Shown one piece after another: positions 22,137 to 32,439 of a DNA stretch of 64,000 bases. Positions within the stretch are counted from its first letter, which is position 1; the number at the start of each line of letters is the position of its first letter. The position numbers and the translations under genes are program-made. The notes under the pieces were generated by a model, which searched no databases, was not told the origin of the DNA, and was given only the letters and a program-made list of their open reading frames with translations. This DNA is from Cherax quadricarinatus (Eukaryota > Arthropoda > Malacostraca > Decapoda > Parastacidae). Location of the stretch: NCBI RefSeq assembly GCF_038502225.1, contig NC_091383.1:3485235-3549234 (forward strand), in the 5' to 3' direction.

Positions 22137-22849
22137 TTTCTGTCATGTATGCCACTTTCTCATATTATTTTCACTACTCCTTGATAATACAAGAAATCGC
22201 AGAACTGCTTGCTTGGGATTTCACTATTTTTCCATTGTTGTTATTATGCATATTGTGATATCACATGTTTACTGTGACCTTATTACATATTAGTATTAAC
22301 TGGTCTTTCACCTTATAACAGACTTGCTGCTCTCAAAAATGTAAATGTTATAAATAACTCGAGATTTTAATGTAGTAAGCCAGGCACAGATGTACATTAT
22401 TATTATTATAATAAAAAAAGAAGCGCTAAACTTACAAGTTAATGTCGTTGATTCCCCCTCACATAGGCCTCCAAGAACTTTATTTTGACATGATACATAG
22501 TTGTTCAAAGGAGTATAACAGTTGGGTGTACATGCCAAAAGCCCCTTTGTATGTAGAGCATTTTGTGCAAACTTAATATTAACTTAAGTAAGTCAATAAC
22601 AGATAATTATATGGACATTGATGAGTTACTGTGCAGTTTTAAAATTAGTTTATAAAAATTACATTATTACAAACAATAGTACAATTTGAATTAATTTACA
22701 ATATGGAAATATTACAATGGAACAATTTAAAAAACTAACACTGAAATTATTACAATTTAGCACAATTAGAGCAATTAAAAACAATACAATGTGAAATTAT
22801 TACAATTTAGTATTAATACAATGAAATTTAAGTATCTAAATTTGAAGTA

Positions 22850-23376
22850 ATGAGTTTATGGTGAGCAATCCTTAGCATAATATACAGCAATGAAGTTGAA
22901 TTAAGTTTAAGTTGAGCAGTCTTAAATTATTTAGAGGTTTTTTGTATAGCTTTTAAGTCACTGGTAAGTATTGAGTGTGGTTTGTTTGGTTAATTTTGGA
23001 TGATGAGGTGATTTCTAAGTAGAGCCTAAAATTGATTTACAGGTAGAGGTCCTTTAGTGTGTTCTGGCAGAGAATTCCAGATCTTAGGGCCCTGTATGTG
23101 CATAGTATTCTTGCATCTGGAGAGATGGACACGATGGATATCGAAGAGTGATTTGTGTCTTGTAGTATGGCTGCGTGTTCTGTTATAGTTATCAAGGAGG
23201 AGTTTGAGGGGAGGGTTTATATTTGAGTGTAGTGTTCTGTGTATGTGGTAGGAACAATAATAAGTGTAGATGTTTTGTATATTATGCAAGTTAAGACTCT
23301 TGAAAAGCGGCAGAATATGCTGTCTAGTGCTAGAGTTAGTTATTAATCGGACAGCAGCTTTTAGTTGGGTTATTAA
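22850..23376 (-). pseudogene. LINE C-terminal fragment, same family as 12605-14795
   Basis: The frame 23289-23026 reads YHIHRTLHSNINPPLKLLL and then SLFDIHRVHLSRC and GPKIWNSLPEHT, closely matching 13300-13010. The polymerase part is absent. At 23376 the fragment stops at TTAA, where a piggyBac-like element begins. Confidence 0.75.
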
Positions 23377-23519
23377 CCCTTTGGGGGTTTCGGATGTACT
23401 AGTACGTCTTACGACCCAGGGTTTTTGACGTACTAGTATGCCTAAATTCTAGCGCCCTCAAATCTAGTGAGAGAAAGCTGGTAGGCCTACATATGTAAGA
23501 ATGGGTCTATGTGGTCAGT

Positions 23520-25030
23520 TTACCTGGAGTTTACCTGGAGAGAGTTCCGGGGGTCAACGCCCCCGCGGCCCGGTCTGAGACCAGGCCTCCTGGTGGATCA
23601 GAGCCTGATCAACCAGGCTGTTGCTGCTGGCTGCACGCAAACCAACATACGAGCCACAGCCCGGCTGATCCGGAACTGACTTTAGGTGCTTGTCCAGTGC
23701 CAGCTTGAAGACTGCCAGGGGTCTGTTGGTAATCCCCCTTATGTGTGCTGGGAGGCAGTTGAACAGTCTCGGGCCCCTGACACTTATTGTATGGTCTCTT
23801 AACGTGCTAGTGACACCCCTGCTTTTCATTGGGGGGATGGTGCATCGTCTGCCAAGTCTTTTGCTTTCGTAGTGGGTGATTTTCGTGTGCAAGTTCAGTA
23901 CTAGTCCCTCTAGGATTTTCCAGGTGTATATAATCATGTATCTCTCCCTCCTGCGTTCCAGGGAATACAGGTTTAGGAACCTCAAGCGCTCCCAATAATT
24001 GAGGTGTTTTATCTCCGTTATGCGCGCCATGAAAGTTCTCTGTACATTTTCTAGGTCGGCAATTTCACCTGCCTTGAAAGGTGCTGTTAGTGTGCAGCAA
24101 TATTCCAGCCTAGATAGAACAAGTGACCTGAAGAGTGTCATCATGGGCTTGGCCCCCCTAGTTTTGAAGGTTCTCATTATCCATCCTGTCATTTTTCTAG
24201 CAGATGCGATTGATACAATGTTATGGTCCTTGAAGGTGAGATCCTCCGACATGATCACTCCCAGGTCTTTGACGTTGGTGTTTCGCTCTATTTTGTGGCC
24301 AGAATTTGTTTTGTACTCTGATGAAGATTTAATTTCCTCATGTTTACCATATCTGAGTAATTGAAATTTCTCATCGTTGAACTTCATATTCTTTTCTGCA
24401 GCCCACTGAAAGATTTGGTTGATGTCTGCCTGGAGCTTTGCAGTGTCTGCAATGGAAGACACTGTCATGCAGATTCGGGTGTCATCTGCAAAGGAAGACA
24501 CGGTGCTGTGGCTGACATCCTTGTCTATGTCGGATATAAGGATGAGGAACAAGATGGGAGCGAGTACTGTGCCTTGTGGAACAGAGCTTTTCACCGTAGC
24601 TGCCTCGGACTTTACTCTGTTGACGACTACTCTCTGTGTTCTGTTAGTGAGGAAATTATAGATCCATCGACCGACTTTTCCTGTTATTCCTTTAGCACGC
24701 ATTTTGTGCGCTATTACGCCATGGTCACACTTGTCGAAGGCTTTTGCAAAGTCTGTATATATTACATCTGCATTCTTTTTGTCTTCTAGTGCATTTAGGA
24801 CCTTGTCGTAGTGGTCCAATAGTTGAGACAGACAGGAGCGACCTGTTCTAAACCCATGTTGCCCTGGGTTGTGTAACTGATGGGTTTCTAGATGGGTGGT
24901 GATCTTGCTTCTTAGGACCCTTTCAAAGATTTTTATGATATGGGATGTTAGTGCTATTGGTCTGTAGTTCTTTGCTGTTGCTTTACTGCCCCCTTTGTGG
25001 AGTGGGGCTATGTCTGTTGTTTTTAGTAAC
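23520..25030 (-). mobile_element. CR1-like LINE copy 2, 5'-truncated
   Basis: It begins with the TACCTGGAGTTTACCTGGAG tail at its 3' end and stops at AGTAAC (25025-25030), the reverse of GTTACT at 130 in copy 1. It interrupts the piggyBac-like element cleanly; any target duplication is at most a few bases. Confidence 0.88.
23554..25029 (-). CDS. CR1-like reverse transcriptase, copy 2 (5' partial)
   Basis: The frame is open from the truncation point to a stop at the same place as in copy 1. All RT blocks are present: QHGFRTGRS, DVIYTDFAKAFDK, SSVPQGTVLAPILF and FADDTRICM. It differs from copy 1 by scattered substitutions only. No ATG opens the frame because the 5' end of the element is missing, so a complete protein cannot be made; the lack of stops points to recent insertion. 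Confidence 0.85.
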   Translation of the reverse strand, partial: LLKTTDIAPLHKGGSKATAKNYRPIALTSHIIKIFERVLRSKITTHLETHQLHNPGQHGFRTGRSCLSQLLDHYDKVLNALEDKKNADVIYTDFAKAFDKCDHGVIAHKMRAKGITGKVGRWIYNFLTNRTQRVVVNRVKSEAATVKSSVPQGTVLAPILFLILISDIDKDVSHSTVSSFADDTRICMTVSSIADTAKLQADINQIFQWAAEKNMKFNDEKFQLLRYGKHEEIKSSSEYKTNSGHKIERNTNVKDLGVIMSEDLTFKDHNIVSIASARKMTGWIMRTFKTRGAKPMMTLFRSLVLSRLEYCCTLTAPFKAGEIADLENVQRTFMARITEIKHLNYWERLRFLNLYSLERRRERYMIIYTWKILEGLVLNLHTKITHYESKRLGRRCTIPPMKSRGVTSTLRDHTISVRGPRLFNCLPAHIRGITNRPLAVFKLALDKHLKSVPDQPGCGSYVGLRAASSNSLVDQALIHQEAWSQTGPRGR

Positions 25031-25978
25031 TGTGCGCAGTATAAAAAAAATCCTGCAGCACACAGTGCGTAATGAGAAAAAAAAACTTTGACCGTGTTTT
25101 TGGATTAAAACAGCGACTTTGCACTGTATTTTTATATGGTATTTATTGTTCTTTTCTAGTTTTCTTGGTCTCATTGTATAGAATGGAAGACATATTACAG
25201 AAACTGAGATGATTTTGACTGGTTTTACAATGAAAAGTACCTTGAAATTGAGCTCAAATTAGCAGAAATGCTCAATTTTTACCAGTTCAAAAGTAAACAA
25301 ATCATGCCAAGCGTCCAATACACATCAACTAGTTAGTCTAATATTCTTTCACAAGTGCGCTGATATTATTTATATAATTTCTACACTAATGCAGTAGTCT
25401 GCATAACAGTAAATCTTCTATTTTTTTGTAAGAATAAAAATTCAAAGTGGAAAGCAAAAGAATGTAAGAGGGGCCTGGGGACATGACTAATGAACAGAGG
25501 AAATGTTATTTTAGTGCCAGGAATGTCTTTCTTGTTTATTCTGGACCCTATTCAGAAATTGGCATCTTTCTAAATTTGTGTGAAATTGGCAAAATTGCTA
25601 AGTTCTGACCACTGTATTGGATAGGTGAAATCGGTAAATGGGTGGTTTCTTGTGCTCATTCGATAGAAAAAATGGAGTTCTAGCAAAATAGTTATGATTT
25701 TTGTTGACTAGTACACTGGAATTGGCCAAAAATAGGGCTCAATATGGGCAAAATCGCCGATGCGTAAACATCGTCAAGACCGCTAACTTCGCGAGAGCAT
25801 AATTCCGTAAGTTTTCCATCAAATTTCATACTTTTGGTGTCATTATGATCGGGAAAAGATTCTCTATCTTTTCATAAGAAAAAATATTTTTTTTTTTAAA
25901 TTTGGCCGACCCCGAGAACAAGTTTCTGAGAGGGCCTGTCGACCCTGAAATGGTTAAAGAACTACCTTAGTTCATATA

Positions 25979-26075
25979 CAGTGGACCCCCGCATACCGTA
26001 CGCATCGCATACTGTACAATCCGCATACCGGACGCTTTGATCGCAAAAATTTGGCCTCGCATACCGCCCAAAAAC
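25979..26075. promoter_or_regulatory. Left terminal region with repeated CGCATACC words
   Basis: CGCATACCG or one-base variants occur at about 25991, 26006, 26020 and 26058 within 100 bp, with further CGCATA words near the right end. They are candidate transposase binding sites and may overlap the transposase promoter. This is inference from repetition. Confidence 0.45.
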
Positions 26076-26248
26076 CCGCTCACCGTCCTTCGTCCGAGAC
26101 GCGTCCAATGTGTGGCCTGAGCCAGCCTCATATGTTCCGCCGGTGGCATTGTTTACCAGCCAGCCTCCGCGGTAACATCCAAGCATACAATCGGAATATT
26201 TCGTATTATTACAGTGTTTTCGGTGCTTTATCTGGAAAATAAGTGACC

Positions 26249-28039
26249 ATGGACCCCAAGAAAGCTTCTAGTGCCAACCCTACAGCAATAAGGGTGAGAA
26301 TTCCAATAGAAATGAAGAAAGAGATCATTGATAAGTATGAAAGTGGAGTGCGTGTCTCTGAGCTGGTCAGGTTGTACAAGAAACCCAAATCAACCATCTC
26401 TACTATTGTGGGCAACAGAAAGGCAATCAAGGAAGCTGTTCTTGCCAAAGGTTCAACTGTGTTTTCAAAACAGAGATCGCAAGTGATGGAAGATGTTGAG
26501 AGACTCTTATTGGTGTGGATAAATGAAAAACAGCTAGCAGGAGATAGCGTCTCTCAAGCGATCATAAGCGAAAAGGCTAGGAAGTTGCATGAGGATTTAA
26601 TTAAAAAAATGCCTGCAACTAGTGATGATGTGAGTGAATTTAAGGCCAGCAAAGGTTGGTTTGAGAGATTTAAGAAGCGTAGTGGCATACATAGTGTGAT
26701 AAGGCATGGTGAGGCTGCCAGTTCGGACCACAAAGCAGCTGAAAAATATGTGCAGGAATTCAAGGAGTACATAGAAAGTGAAGGACTGAAACCTGAACAA
26801 GTGTTTAATTGTGATGAAACAGGCCTGTTTTGGAAGAAAATGCCAAGCAGGACCTACATTACTCAGGAGGAAAAGGCACTCCCAGGACATAAGCCTATGA
26901 AAGACAGGCTTACTTTGTTAATGTGTTCCAATGCTACTGGTGATTGCAAAGTGAAGCCTTTATTAGTGTATCACTCTGAAACTCCCAGACCGTTCAGGCA
27001 AAAGAATGTCCTCAAGGAGAATTTGTGTGTGCTGTGGAGGGCAAACAGTAAGGCATGGGTCACTAGGGACTTTTTCTATGACTGGTTACACCATGCATTT
27101 GCCCCCAATGTGAAAGATTACCTAACTGAAAAGAAATTAGAACATAAGTGCCTCCTGGTGTTAGACAATGCCCCTGGTCATCCTACAGACGTGGCAGAGC
27201 GACTTTATGGGGACATGAAATTCATTAAGGTGAAGTTTTTGCCTCCTAATACCACTCCTCTCCTGCAGCCCATGGACCAGCAGGTTATTGCAAACTTCAA
27301 AAAACTGTACACAAAAGCTCTGTTTGAAAGGTGCTTTGTAGTGACCTCAGAAACTCAACTGACTCTAAGAGAGTTTTGGAGAGATCACTTTAATATCCTC
27401 AATTGTGTAAACCTTATAGGTAAGGCTTGGGAGGGAGTGACTAAGAAGACCTTGAACTCTGCTTGGAAGAAACTGTGGCCAGAATGTGTAGACAAAAGGG
27501 ATTTTGAAGGGTTTGAGGCTAACCCTGAGAGGATTATGCCAGTTGAGGAATCCATTGTGGCATTGGGAAAGTCCTTAGGGTTGGAGGTTAGTGGGGATGA
27601 TGTGGAAGAGTTGGTGGAGGAGGACAATGAAGAACTAACCACTGATGAGCTGATAGATCAACTTCAACAGCAAGAGGCCAGACCTGAGGAAACTGGTTCA
27701 GAGGAGGGGAGAGAGAAATTGAAGAAGTTGCCTACTACAAAGATTAAGGAAATCTGTGCAAAGTGGCTTGAAGTGCAAACCTTCATGGATGAAAATCACC
27801 CTCACACAGCTATTGCAAGCCGTGTTGGCAACCTGTACACTGACAATGTTGTGAAACACTTTAGGGAAGTCATAAAGGAACGAGAGGTACAGGCCACTAT
27901 GGACAGATATGTTGTGCGAAAGAAGTCCAGTGACTCTGAAGCTGGTCCTAGTGGCATTAAAAGAAGAAGGGAAGTAACCCCAGAAAAGGACTCGACACCT
28001 CAAGTCTTAATGGAAGGGGATTCCCCTTCTAAACACTAA
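26249..28039 (+). CDS. Tigger/pogo-type DDE transposase, apparently intact
   Basis: 596 codons, starting at the ATG in GACCATGG, a good initiation context; an in-frame GTG six bases upstream is less likely. Order: psq-type helix-turn-helix (about 15-60, MKKEIIDKYESGVRVSELVR), CENP-B-type helix-turn-helix (about 75-150, EFKASKGWFERFKKRSGIHS), then the DDE domain with Asp189 (FNCDETG), Asp306 (LLVLDNAPGHP) and Asp343 (LLQPMDQQ), a DD36D spacing typical of pogo/Tigger. The C-terminus is acidic (EELVEEDNEE) and ends LMEGDSPSKH. Length and triad fit a working enzyme that binds the terminal repeats and excises and inserts at TA. Two degraded relatives lie at 15409-17060 and 30198-32132. Activity is inferred, not shown. 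Confidence 0.93.
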   Translation: MDPKKASSANPTAIRVRIPIEMKKEIIDKYESGVRVSELVRLYKKPKSTISTIVGNRKAIKEAVLAKGSTVFSKQRSQVMEDVERLLLVWINEKQLAGDSVSQAIISEKARKLHEDLIKKMPATSDDVSEFKASKGWFERFKKRSGIHSVIRHGEAASSDHKAAEKYVQEFKEYIESEGLKPEQVFNCDETGLFWKKMPSRTYITQEEKALPGHKPMKDRLTLLMCSNATGDCKVKPLLVYHSETPRPFRQKNVLKENLCVLWRANSKAWVTRDFFYDWLHHAFAPNVKDYLTEKKLEHKCLLVLDNAPGHPTDVAERLYGDMKFIKVKFLPPNTTPLLQPMDQQVIANFKKLYTKALFERCFVVTSETQLTLREFWRDHFNILNCVNLIGKAWEGVTKKTLNSAWKKLWPECVDKRDFEGFEANPERIMPVEESIVALGKSLGLEVSGDDVEELVEEDNEELTTDELIDQLQQQEARPEETGSEEGREKLKKLPTTKIKEICAKWLEVQTFMDENHPHTAIASRVGNLYTDNVVKHFREVIKEREVQATMDRYVVRKKSSDSEAGPSGIKRRREVTPEKDSTPQVLMEGDSPSKH

Positions 28040-28399
28040 CACACTCTCTCCCCTCCTCCCATCCCATCAATCATCACCAGATCTTCAATAAAAGTAAGTG
28101 TCATGTAATTGTGCATGCCTTTTTCAGTTTGTGTGTATTAAAATTAACATTTCATGTGGTAAAAAAATTTTTTTTTCATACTTTGGGTGTCTTGCACGGA
28201 TTAATTTGATTTCCATTATTTCTTATGGGGAAAATTCATTCGCATACCGAACATTTCGCATAACAACCAGCCCTCTTGCACGGATTAAGTCGCTATGCGG
28301 GGGTCCACTGTATTTACATTTGTTAAAATAATTCAGGTGCTATTTTTTAGCTTTAGAATATTTACTTTGTCTTATACTTAAGTCTAATTATAGATTCAC

Positions 28400-29067
28400 T
28401 ATAAATCTTATGATTACAAGCATTGATCCTGATACCAACCTCTTATTGAATGACCTAAATGAATCAAACAGTAACTGTAATTACTACACAGCAGAACAAT
28501 CAAAGGCACTCCTCAGAGCCAACAACAACATAACTGTCTTTAACTACATGTCAGATCTTTCAGCAAACATTACGATGACCTCATAGCATTACTAAATTCC
28601 ATGCATGCTAGTATGTCCATCATTACTCTCACCGAAATCTGGCTAAAGCCTGATACTACAGATGTCTACGACATTCCTTGTTACACAGCGATATACAACT
28701 GTAGGCCAGATCAACAAGGGGGTGGCACAGCTATATACTACTCAGACCAACTAGAATGTATCAATAATACTTGCACAAGGGATGAACATGGGGAATATAT
28801 AATAGCTAAATTCAAATCCAAATACCTACAAAAACCTCTCACAGTGATAAACATCTACAGAGTACCACAGTCAAACATTAGCCGTTTTAGTGAAAATCTA
28901 GGAAGTATGATAACTGACGAACACATGAATAAAGATCATTACTACTCTCAGGTGACTTCAATATAAATCTCCTGCAAGACCAGGACCCACATGTTACTGA
29001 ATTCACAAACACTATGAGTAACTGCTTGGTGCTACCAACAGTAACAAAACCTACAAGAATTAGAGAC
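28400..29067 (+). pseudogene. LINE endonuclease (EEP) domain fragment
   Basis: The best frame (28601-28966) contains IITLTEIWLKPDTTD, a GGGTAIYYSD block and VINIYRVPQSN, the early part of an apurinic/apyrimidinic-type endonuclease in non-LTR elements; the catalytic Glu is in LTEIW. A frame change near 28945 is followed by a recognisable GDFNINLLQDQ block in the next frame. The reverse transcriptase is absent. It probably belongs to the Rex1/CR1-like family of 12605-14795, whose own endonuclease is missing, though this cannot be proved here. Confidence 0.75.
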
Positions 29068-29084
29068 TAGTGTTTCCCTACTTT

Positions 29085-29183
29085 CCATTATGTCTTGTGG
29101 GGAAAATTAATTTGACTAACAGCAAATTTGACTAACAGCTGGCTAGCTCTCTGTAACGGATTAATGCTGTTGGTTGAAGGTCC
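29085..29183. mobile_element. Single right end of a Tigger-like element
   Basis: GTTGGTTGAAGGTCCACTG followed by TA, preceded by an AATTAATTTGACTAACAGC subterminal pair. No left partner was found; the element is truncated. Confidence 0.5.
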
Positions 29184-29189
29184 ACTGTA

Positions 29190-29385
29190 TAGTGTATTAT
29201 TATTATTATTGTAATTATTATTATTCTTAGTATGTACATATTATTACTATTATTAATACATATGTATTATAATTATTAATTTGGGGAAATAGAGCACAGA
29301 TCCAATTCCCTAGATCAAGGGCCCATCACCACGTACATACTAATAATAATAATAATTATTATAACAACAATAATAATAATGCAAT

Positions 29386-29443
<58 letters not shown>
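29190..29443. repeat. TTA/TAA microsatellites with a GCACAGATCCAATTCC fragment
   Basis: Two long trinucleotide stretches (29197-29275 and 29340-29443) flank a short piece at 29284-29330 that matches the 3' part of the repeat at 40437-40600. Confidence 0.8.
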
Positions 29444-29446
<3 letters not shown>

Positions 29447-29552
29447 AGTGGACCCTCGATAACCGTAAGGCTCGAAAGTTGTAATTTTCGAAAATCTTAA
29501 CGTTATTTTCGTCAAAACATTGACTTAGGAATCGTCGTTTGATTCGCAAATA

Positions 29553-30024
29553 CAGTGGACCTCCGCTTTACGATTAGCTCCCAATGTGACCAATTATGTA
29601 AGTGTATTTATGTAAGTGCATTTGTACGTGTATGTTTGGAGGTCTGAAATGGACTAATCTAATTTACAATGCCAAAACAAAAGCATTCACATTGCTAAAC
29701 TCACAAACTAGTATTTAGTCACTTAGCCCTAATACCAACTTAGCTCATAATTTTGTAATATTTTAAACTTAAGATTTAATCTAAGTCTGCCCGAAATGCC
29801 TAGCCATGCTAGGTGTTCTAGTGGTACACTCTGTAATTATTATTTTACTACATGTAAACCACACAATAACCAAATTCTGTAAACTCAGCATTGTAATCCT
29901 TATAGAGAATAAACTTTGAATTTGAATTTGAATTTGAATATTCCTTATGGGAACAAATTCGTTCAGTACTGACACCTGAACATACTTCTGGAATGAAATA
30001 ATATCGTAAACCGGGGGTCCACTG
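29553..30024. mobile_element. Nested Tigger-like MITE containing a LINE tail
   Basis: Ends CAGTGGACCTCCGCTTTACG and, reversed, CAGTGGACCCCCGGTTTACG, with TA on both sides (29551-29552, 30025-30026). Its middle (about 29700-29940) is a LINE-type 3' end with the tail TTTGAATTTGAATTTGAATA, so a third insertion level is present. A related LINE end lies at 33320-33455. Confidence 0.75.
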
Positions 30025-30197
30025 TACATGTAGTTGTTCGTCCCGGATGCATACACATGGCTCCGAGCCGCCTCGCACTCCCTTCCCAGCCAGTGTGGCA
30101 TTGTTTACCAGTGAGTGACAGTCCCCTCACCTGTTCATATGAAATATTTCATAATATTCCATTCATTTTAATGCTTGCAACTGCTAAATAAGCTACC

Positions 30198-32132
30198 ATG
30201 GCTCCACAGGAAGCTCCTAGTGCCAGGCCTTTGGTAAAGAAGGTGAGAAATACGACTGAATTCAAGAAAAACATCATTGAATAATATGGAAGTGGCATAC
30301 ATGTGGCCAAACTGGCCAGGATGTATAAGAAACCCCATACAACCATAGCTTCCATCATGGCCAAGAAAAAGGAAATCAAGGAAGCTGTTGTTGCAAAGAG
30401 GGCAAATATGCTGACAAAAATGAGGCCACCAGTACTCGAAGATGTTGAGAAGTTATTATTGGTGTGGATAAACAAGAAAGAATTAGCAGGAGATAGTCTT
30501 ATGCAGTCGCTTGTTTGTGAAAAGGCCAGGCAGTTGCATGATGATCTTGTAAAGAAATTGCTTGCAACGAGTACTGATATTTGTGAATTTAAGGCCAGCA
30601 AAGATTGGTTTGAGAGATTTAAGAACCACAGTGGCATACATAGTGTGATAAGGCATGGCGAGGCTGCCAGTTCGGACAAAATTGCAGCTTGAACATTAAA
30701 ATGGTATAAAATACCGACAGGTTGTTAGGTAAGACACATATGCAACAGTTAGGTATCTTTATTATGAAACGTTTCGCCTACACAGTAGGCTTCTTCAGTC
30801 AAGTACACAAAAGTTTTACCTAACAAAATTGCAGCTACAAAATTCGTAAGTGAATTCAAGGAGTACATACAGACTGAACAATTAAAACCTGAACAAGTGT
30901 TCAATTGTGGCAAAACAGACCTCTTTTGGAAGAAAATGCCGAAGAGGACCTACATTACTTAGGAGGAAAAGGGACTGCCAGGACACAAGCCTATGAAAGA
31001 CAGGCTGATGCTCATGTTTTGTAGTAATGCTAGGGGGATTTCAAAGTGAAGCCATTACTAGTGCACCATTCTGAAAATCCCAGAGTGTTCAAGAAAAACA
31101 ATGTTATGAAGAGTAAATTGTGTGTGTTTTGGAAAGCTAATAATAAGGCATGGGTCACGTGGGAAATTTTCGTCAAGTGGTTCAATGAAGTGTTTGGCCT
31201 TAGTGTGAAGAATTACCTCCTGGAAAAGAAATTGGATCTCAAGTGCCTCCTGCTAATGGACAATGCACCTGCTCATCCTCCAAACTTGGATGACCTAATT
31301 CTGGAAGAGTTTGGGTTCATCACAGTAAAGTTCTTGCCCCCTAATACCACTCCTCTCCTCCAGCCCATGGACCAGCAGATCATTTCAAACTTTAAAAGCT
31401 CTACACCAAAGCAATGTTTCAAAGGTGCTTTAGTGTGACCTCAGACACTCACTTGACCCTAAGAGAGTTTTGGAAAGATCACTTTGGTATCCTCCATTGC
31501 ATAAACCTTACAGGTAAGGCTAGGGAGGGAGTCACTACCAGGACTTAGAGCTCTGCTTGGGGAAAATTGTGGCCAGACTGTGTCCACAAGAGGAATTTTG
31601 AAGGGTTTAGGGCTGACCCTGATGAGCTTATGGCAGTTGTGGAATCTATTGTGGCATTGGGGAGTTCCATGGGGTTGGATGTGAGTTTGGAGGATGTGGA
31701 AGAGTTGGTGGAGGACCAAAACAAAGAGCTAACCACTGAGAAGCTGCAAGAGCTTCAGCTGGAACAGCAACAGACCGCAGCCCAGAATATTGCTGCGGAG
31801 GAGGAGGAAGAGAAATGGAAGAAGTTGCCTTCTTCAGAAATTAAGATTTTTTAAATGTGGGGTAGGATAGAAAGATTTATGGAGAAACATCACCCTGAGA
31901 AGGATGTTGCAAGCCATATCGGCAACTTGTACAATGACAAAGTCTTGGCCCATTTTAGGGAAGTTTTAAAGAGACGCCAGAAATAGAGCTCTCTGGACAC
32001 TTTTTTTGCGAAACATGGCTCCAGTGACTCAAGCTGGTCCTAGTGGCATTAAGAAACAAAGAGAAGAGAAGTAACCCCAGAAAAGGACTTGGTACCTGAG
32101 GTGATGGAAGGGGATTCCCCTTCCAAACAGTA
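30198..32132 (+). pseudogene. Tigger/pogo transposase pseudogene
   Basis: Starts at ACCATGGCTCCACAGG and can be followed to the terminal GDSPSKQ near 32130. A stop interrupts the N-terminal helix-turn-helix near 30283, and further breaks occur near 30960, 31030, 31430 and 31545. Pieces keep FKASKDWFERFKNHSGIHS, the PLLVHHSENPR block, LLLMDNAPAHPP and LPPNTTPLLQPMDQQ. The first catalytic block reads FNCGKTD instead of FNCDETG, so one essential Asp is gone. A 133-bp insertion at 30690 splits the frame. Confidence 0.85.
30690..30822 (+). mobile_element. Hairpin-bearing short element with a 14-bp target duplication
   Basis: The 133-bp insert is bordered by identical ACAAAATTGCAGCT copies (30676-30689, 30823-30836). 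It contains GAAACGTTTC, the stem GCCTAC-ACA-GTAGGC and TTCTTCAGTC. The long duplication suggests a LINE-type nick and priming, as for SINEs. It has no poly(A) and no ORF. Confidence 0.7.
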
Positions 32133-32439
32133 ACTAATCCAATCCCTCTCCTCCTCCAGTCTTCCATACACTAAGAAGAATCACCAATAAAGGTAAGTGT
32201 TATGCTGTTAATGTTTCATTCATCATGTCCCATTGTATTGTTTATGTACTACATCTATATTTCATGTAAAAAAAAATATTTGTTTTAATACTTCTGGGTG
32301 TCTGGAATGGGTTAATTGTATTTACATTATTTCTTAATGGGAAAATGGTTTCGAAAATCGTCAATTTTGAAAACAGTCACACTTCCTGGAATGGATTAAT
32401 TACGAAAAACGAGGGTCCACTGTAATAATAATAATAATA

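Larger units (their letters stand above)
23377..25953. mobile_element. piggyBac-like element split by CR1-like LINE copy 2
   Basis: TTAA stands at both ends (23373-23376, 25954-25957), and the left end is CCCTTTGGGGGTTTCGG. The interior matches 11254-12322: GAATGGGTCTATGTGGTCAGT on the left of the LINE and AAAAAAATCCTGCAGCA on its right. The right end CCCTGAAATGG is more diverged. No transposase frame is present. Confidence 0.65.
25979..28310 (+). mobile_element. Complete Tigger/pogo transposon with intact transposase
   Basis: A 2332-bp element flanked by TA (25977-25978, 28311-28312). The left end is CAGTGGACCCCCGCATACCG and the reversed right end CAGTGGACCCCCGCATAGCG, one mismatch in 20. 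CGCATACC-type words recur inside both ends (25997-26070 and 28240-28265). One uninterrupted transposase lies inside, with an AATAAA at 28087 that could end its transcript. Everything a self-moving element needs is visible. Confidence 0.9.
29446..32422 (+). mobile_element. Tigger-like transposon, decayed and carrying two insertions
   Basis: TA-flanked (29444-29445, 32423-32424). The left end is CAGTGGACCCTCGATAACCG; the right, reversed, begins CAGTGGACCCTCGTTTTTCG. It contains a transposase pseudogene, a smaller TA-flanked element near the left end (29553-30024) and a hairpin-bearing repeat with a 14-bp target duplication (30690-30822). It jumped into TAA microsatellite DNA. Confidence 0.8.

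Noticed and set aside
26243..28039. Transposase start six bases upstream at a GTG
   Set aside because: The ATG at 26249 lies in a better initiation context (ACCATGG) and relatives here begin at the equivalent ACCATGG.
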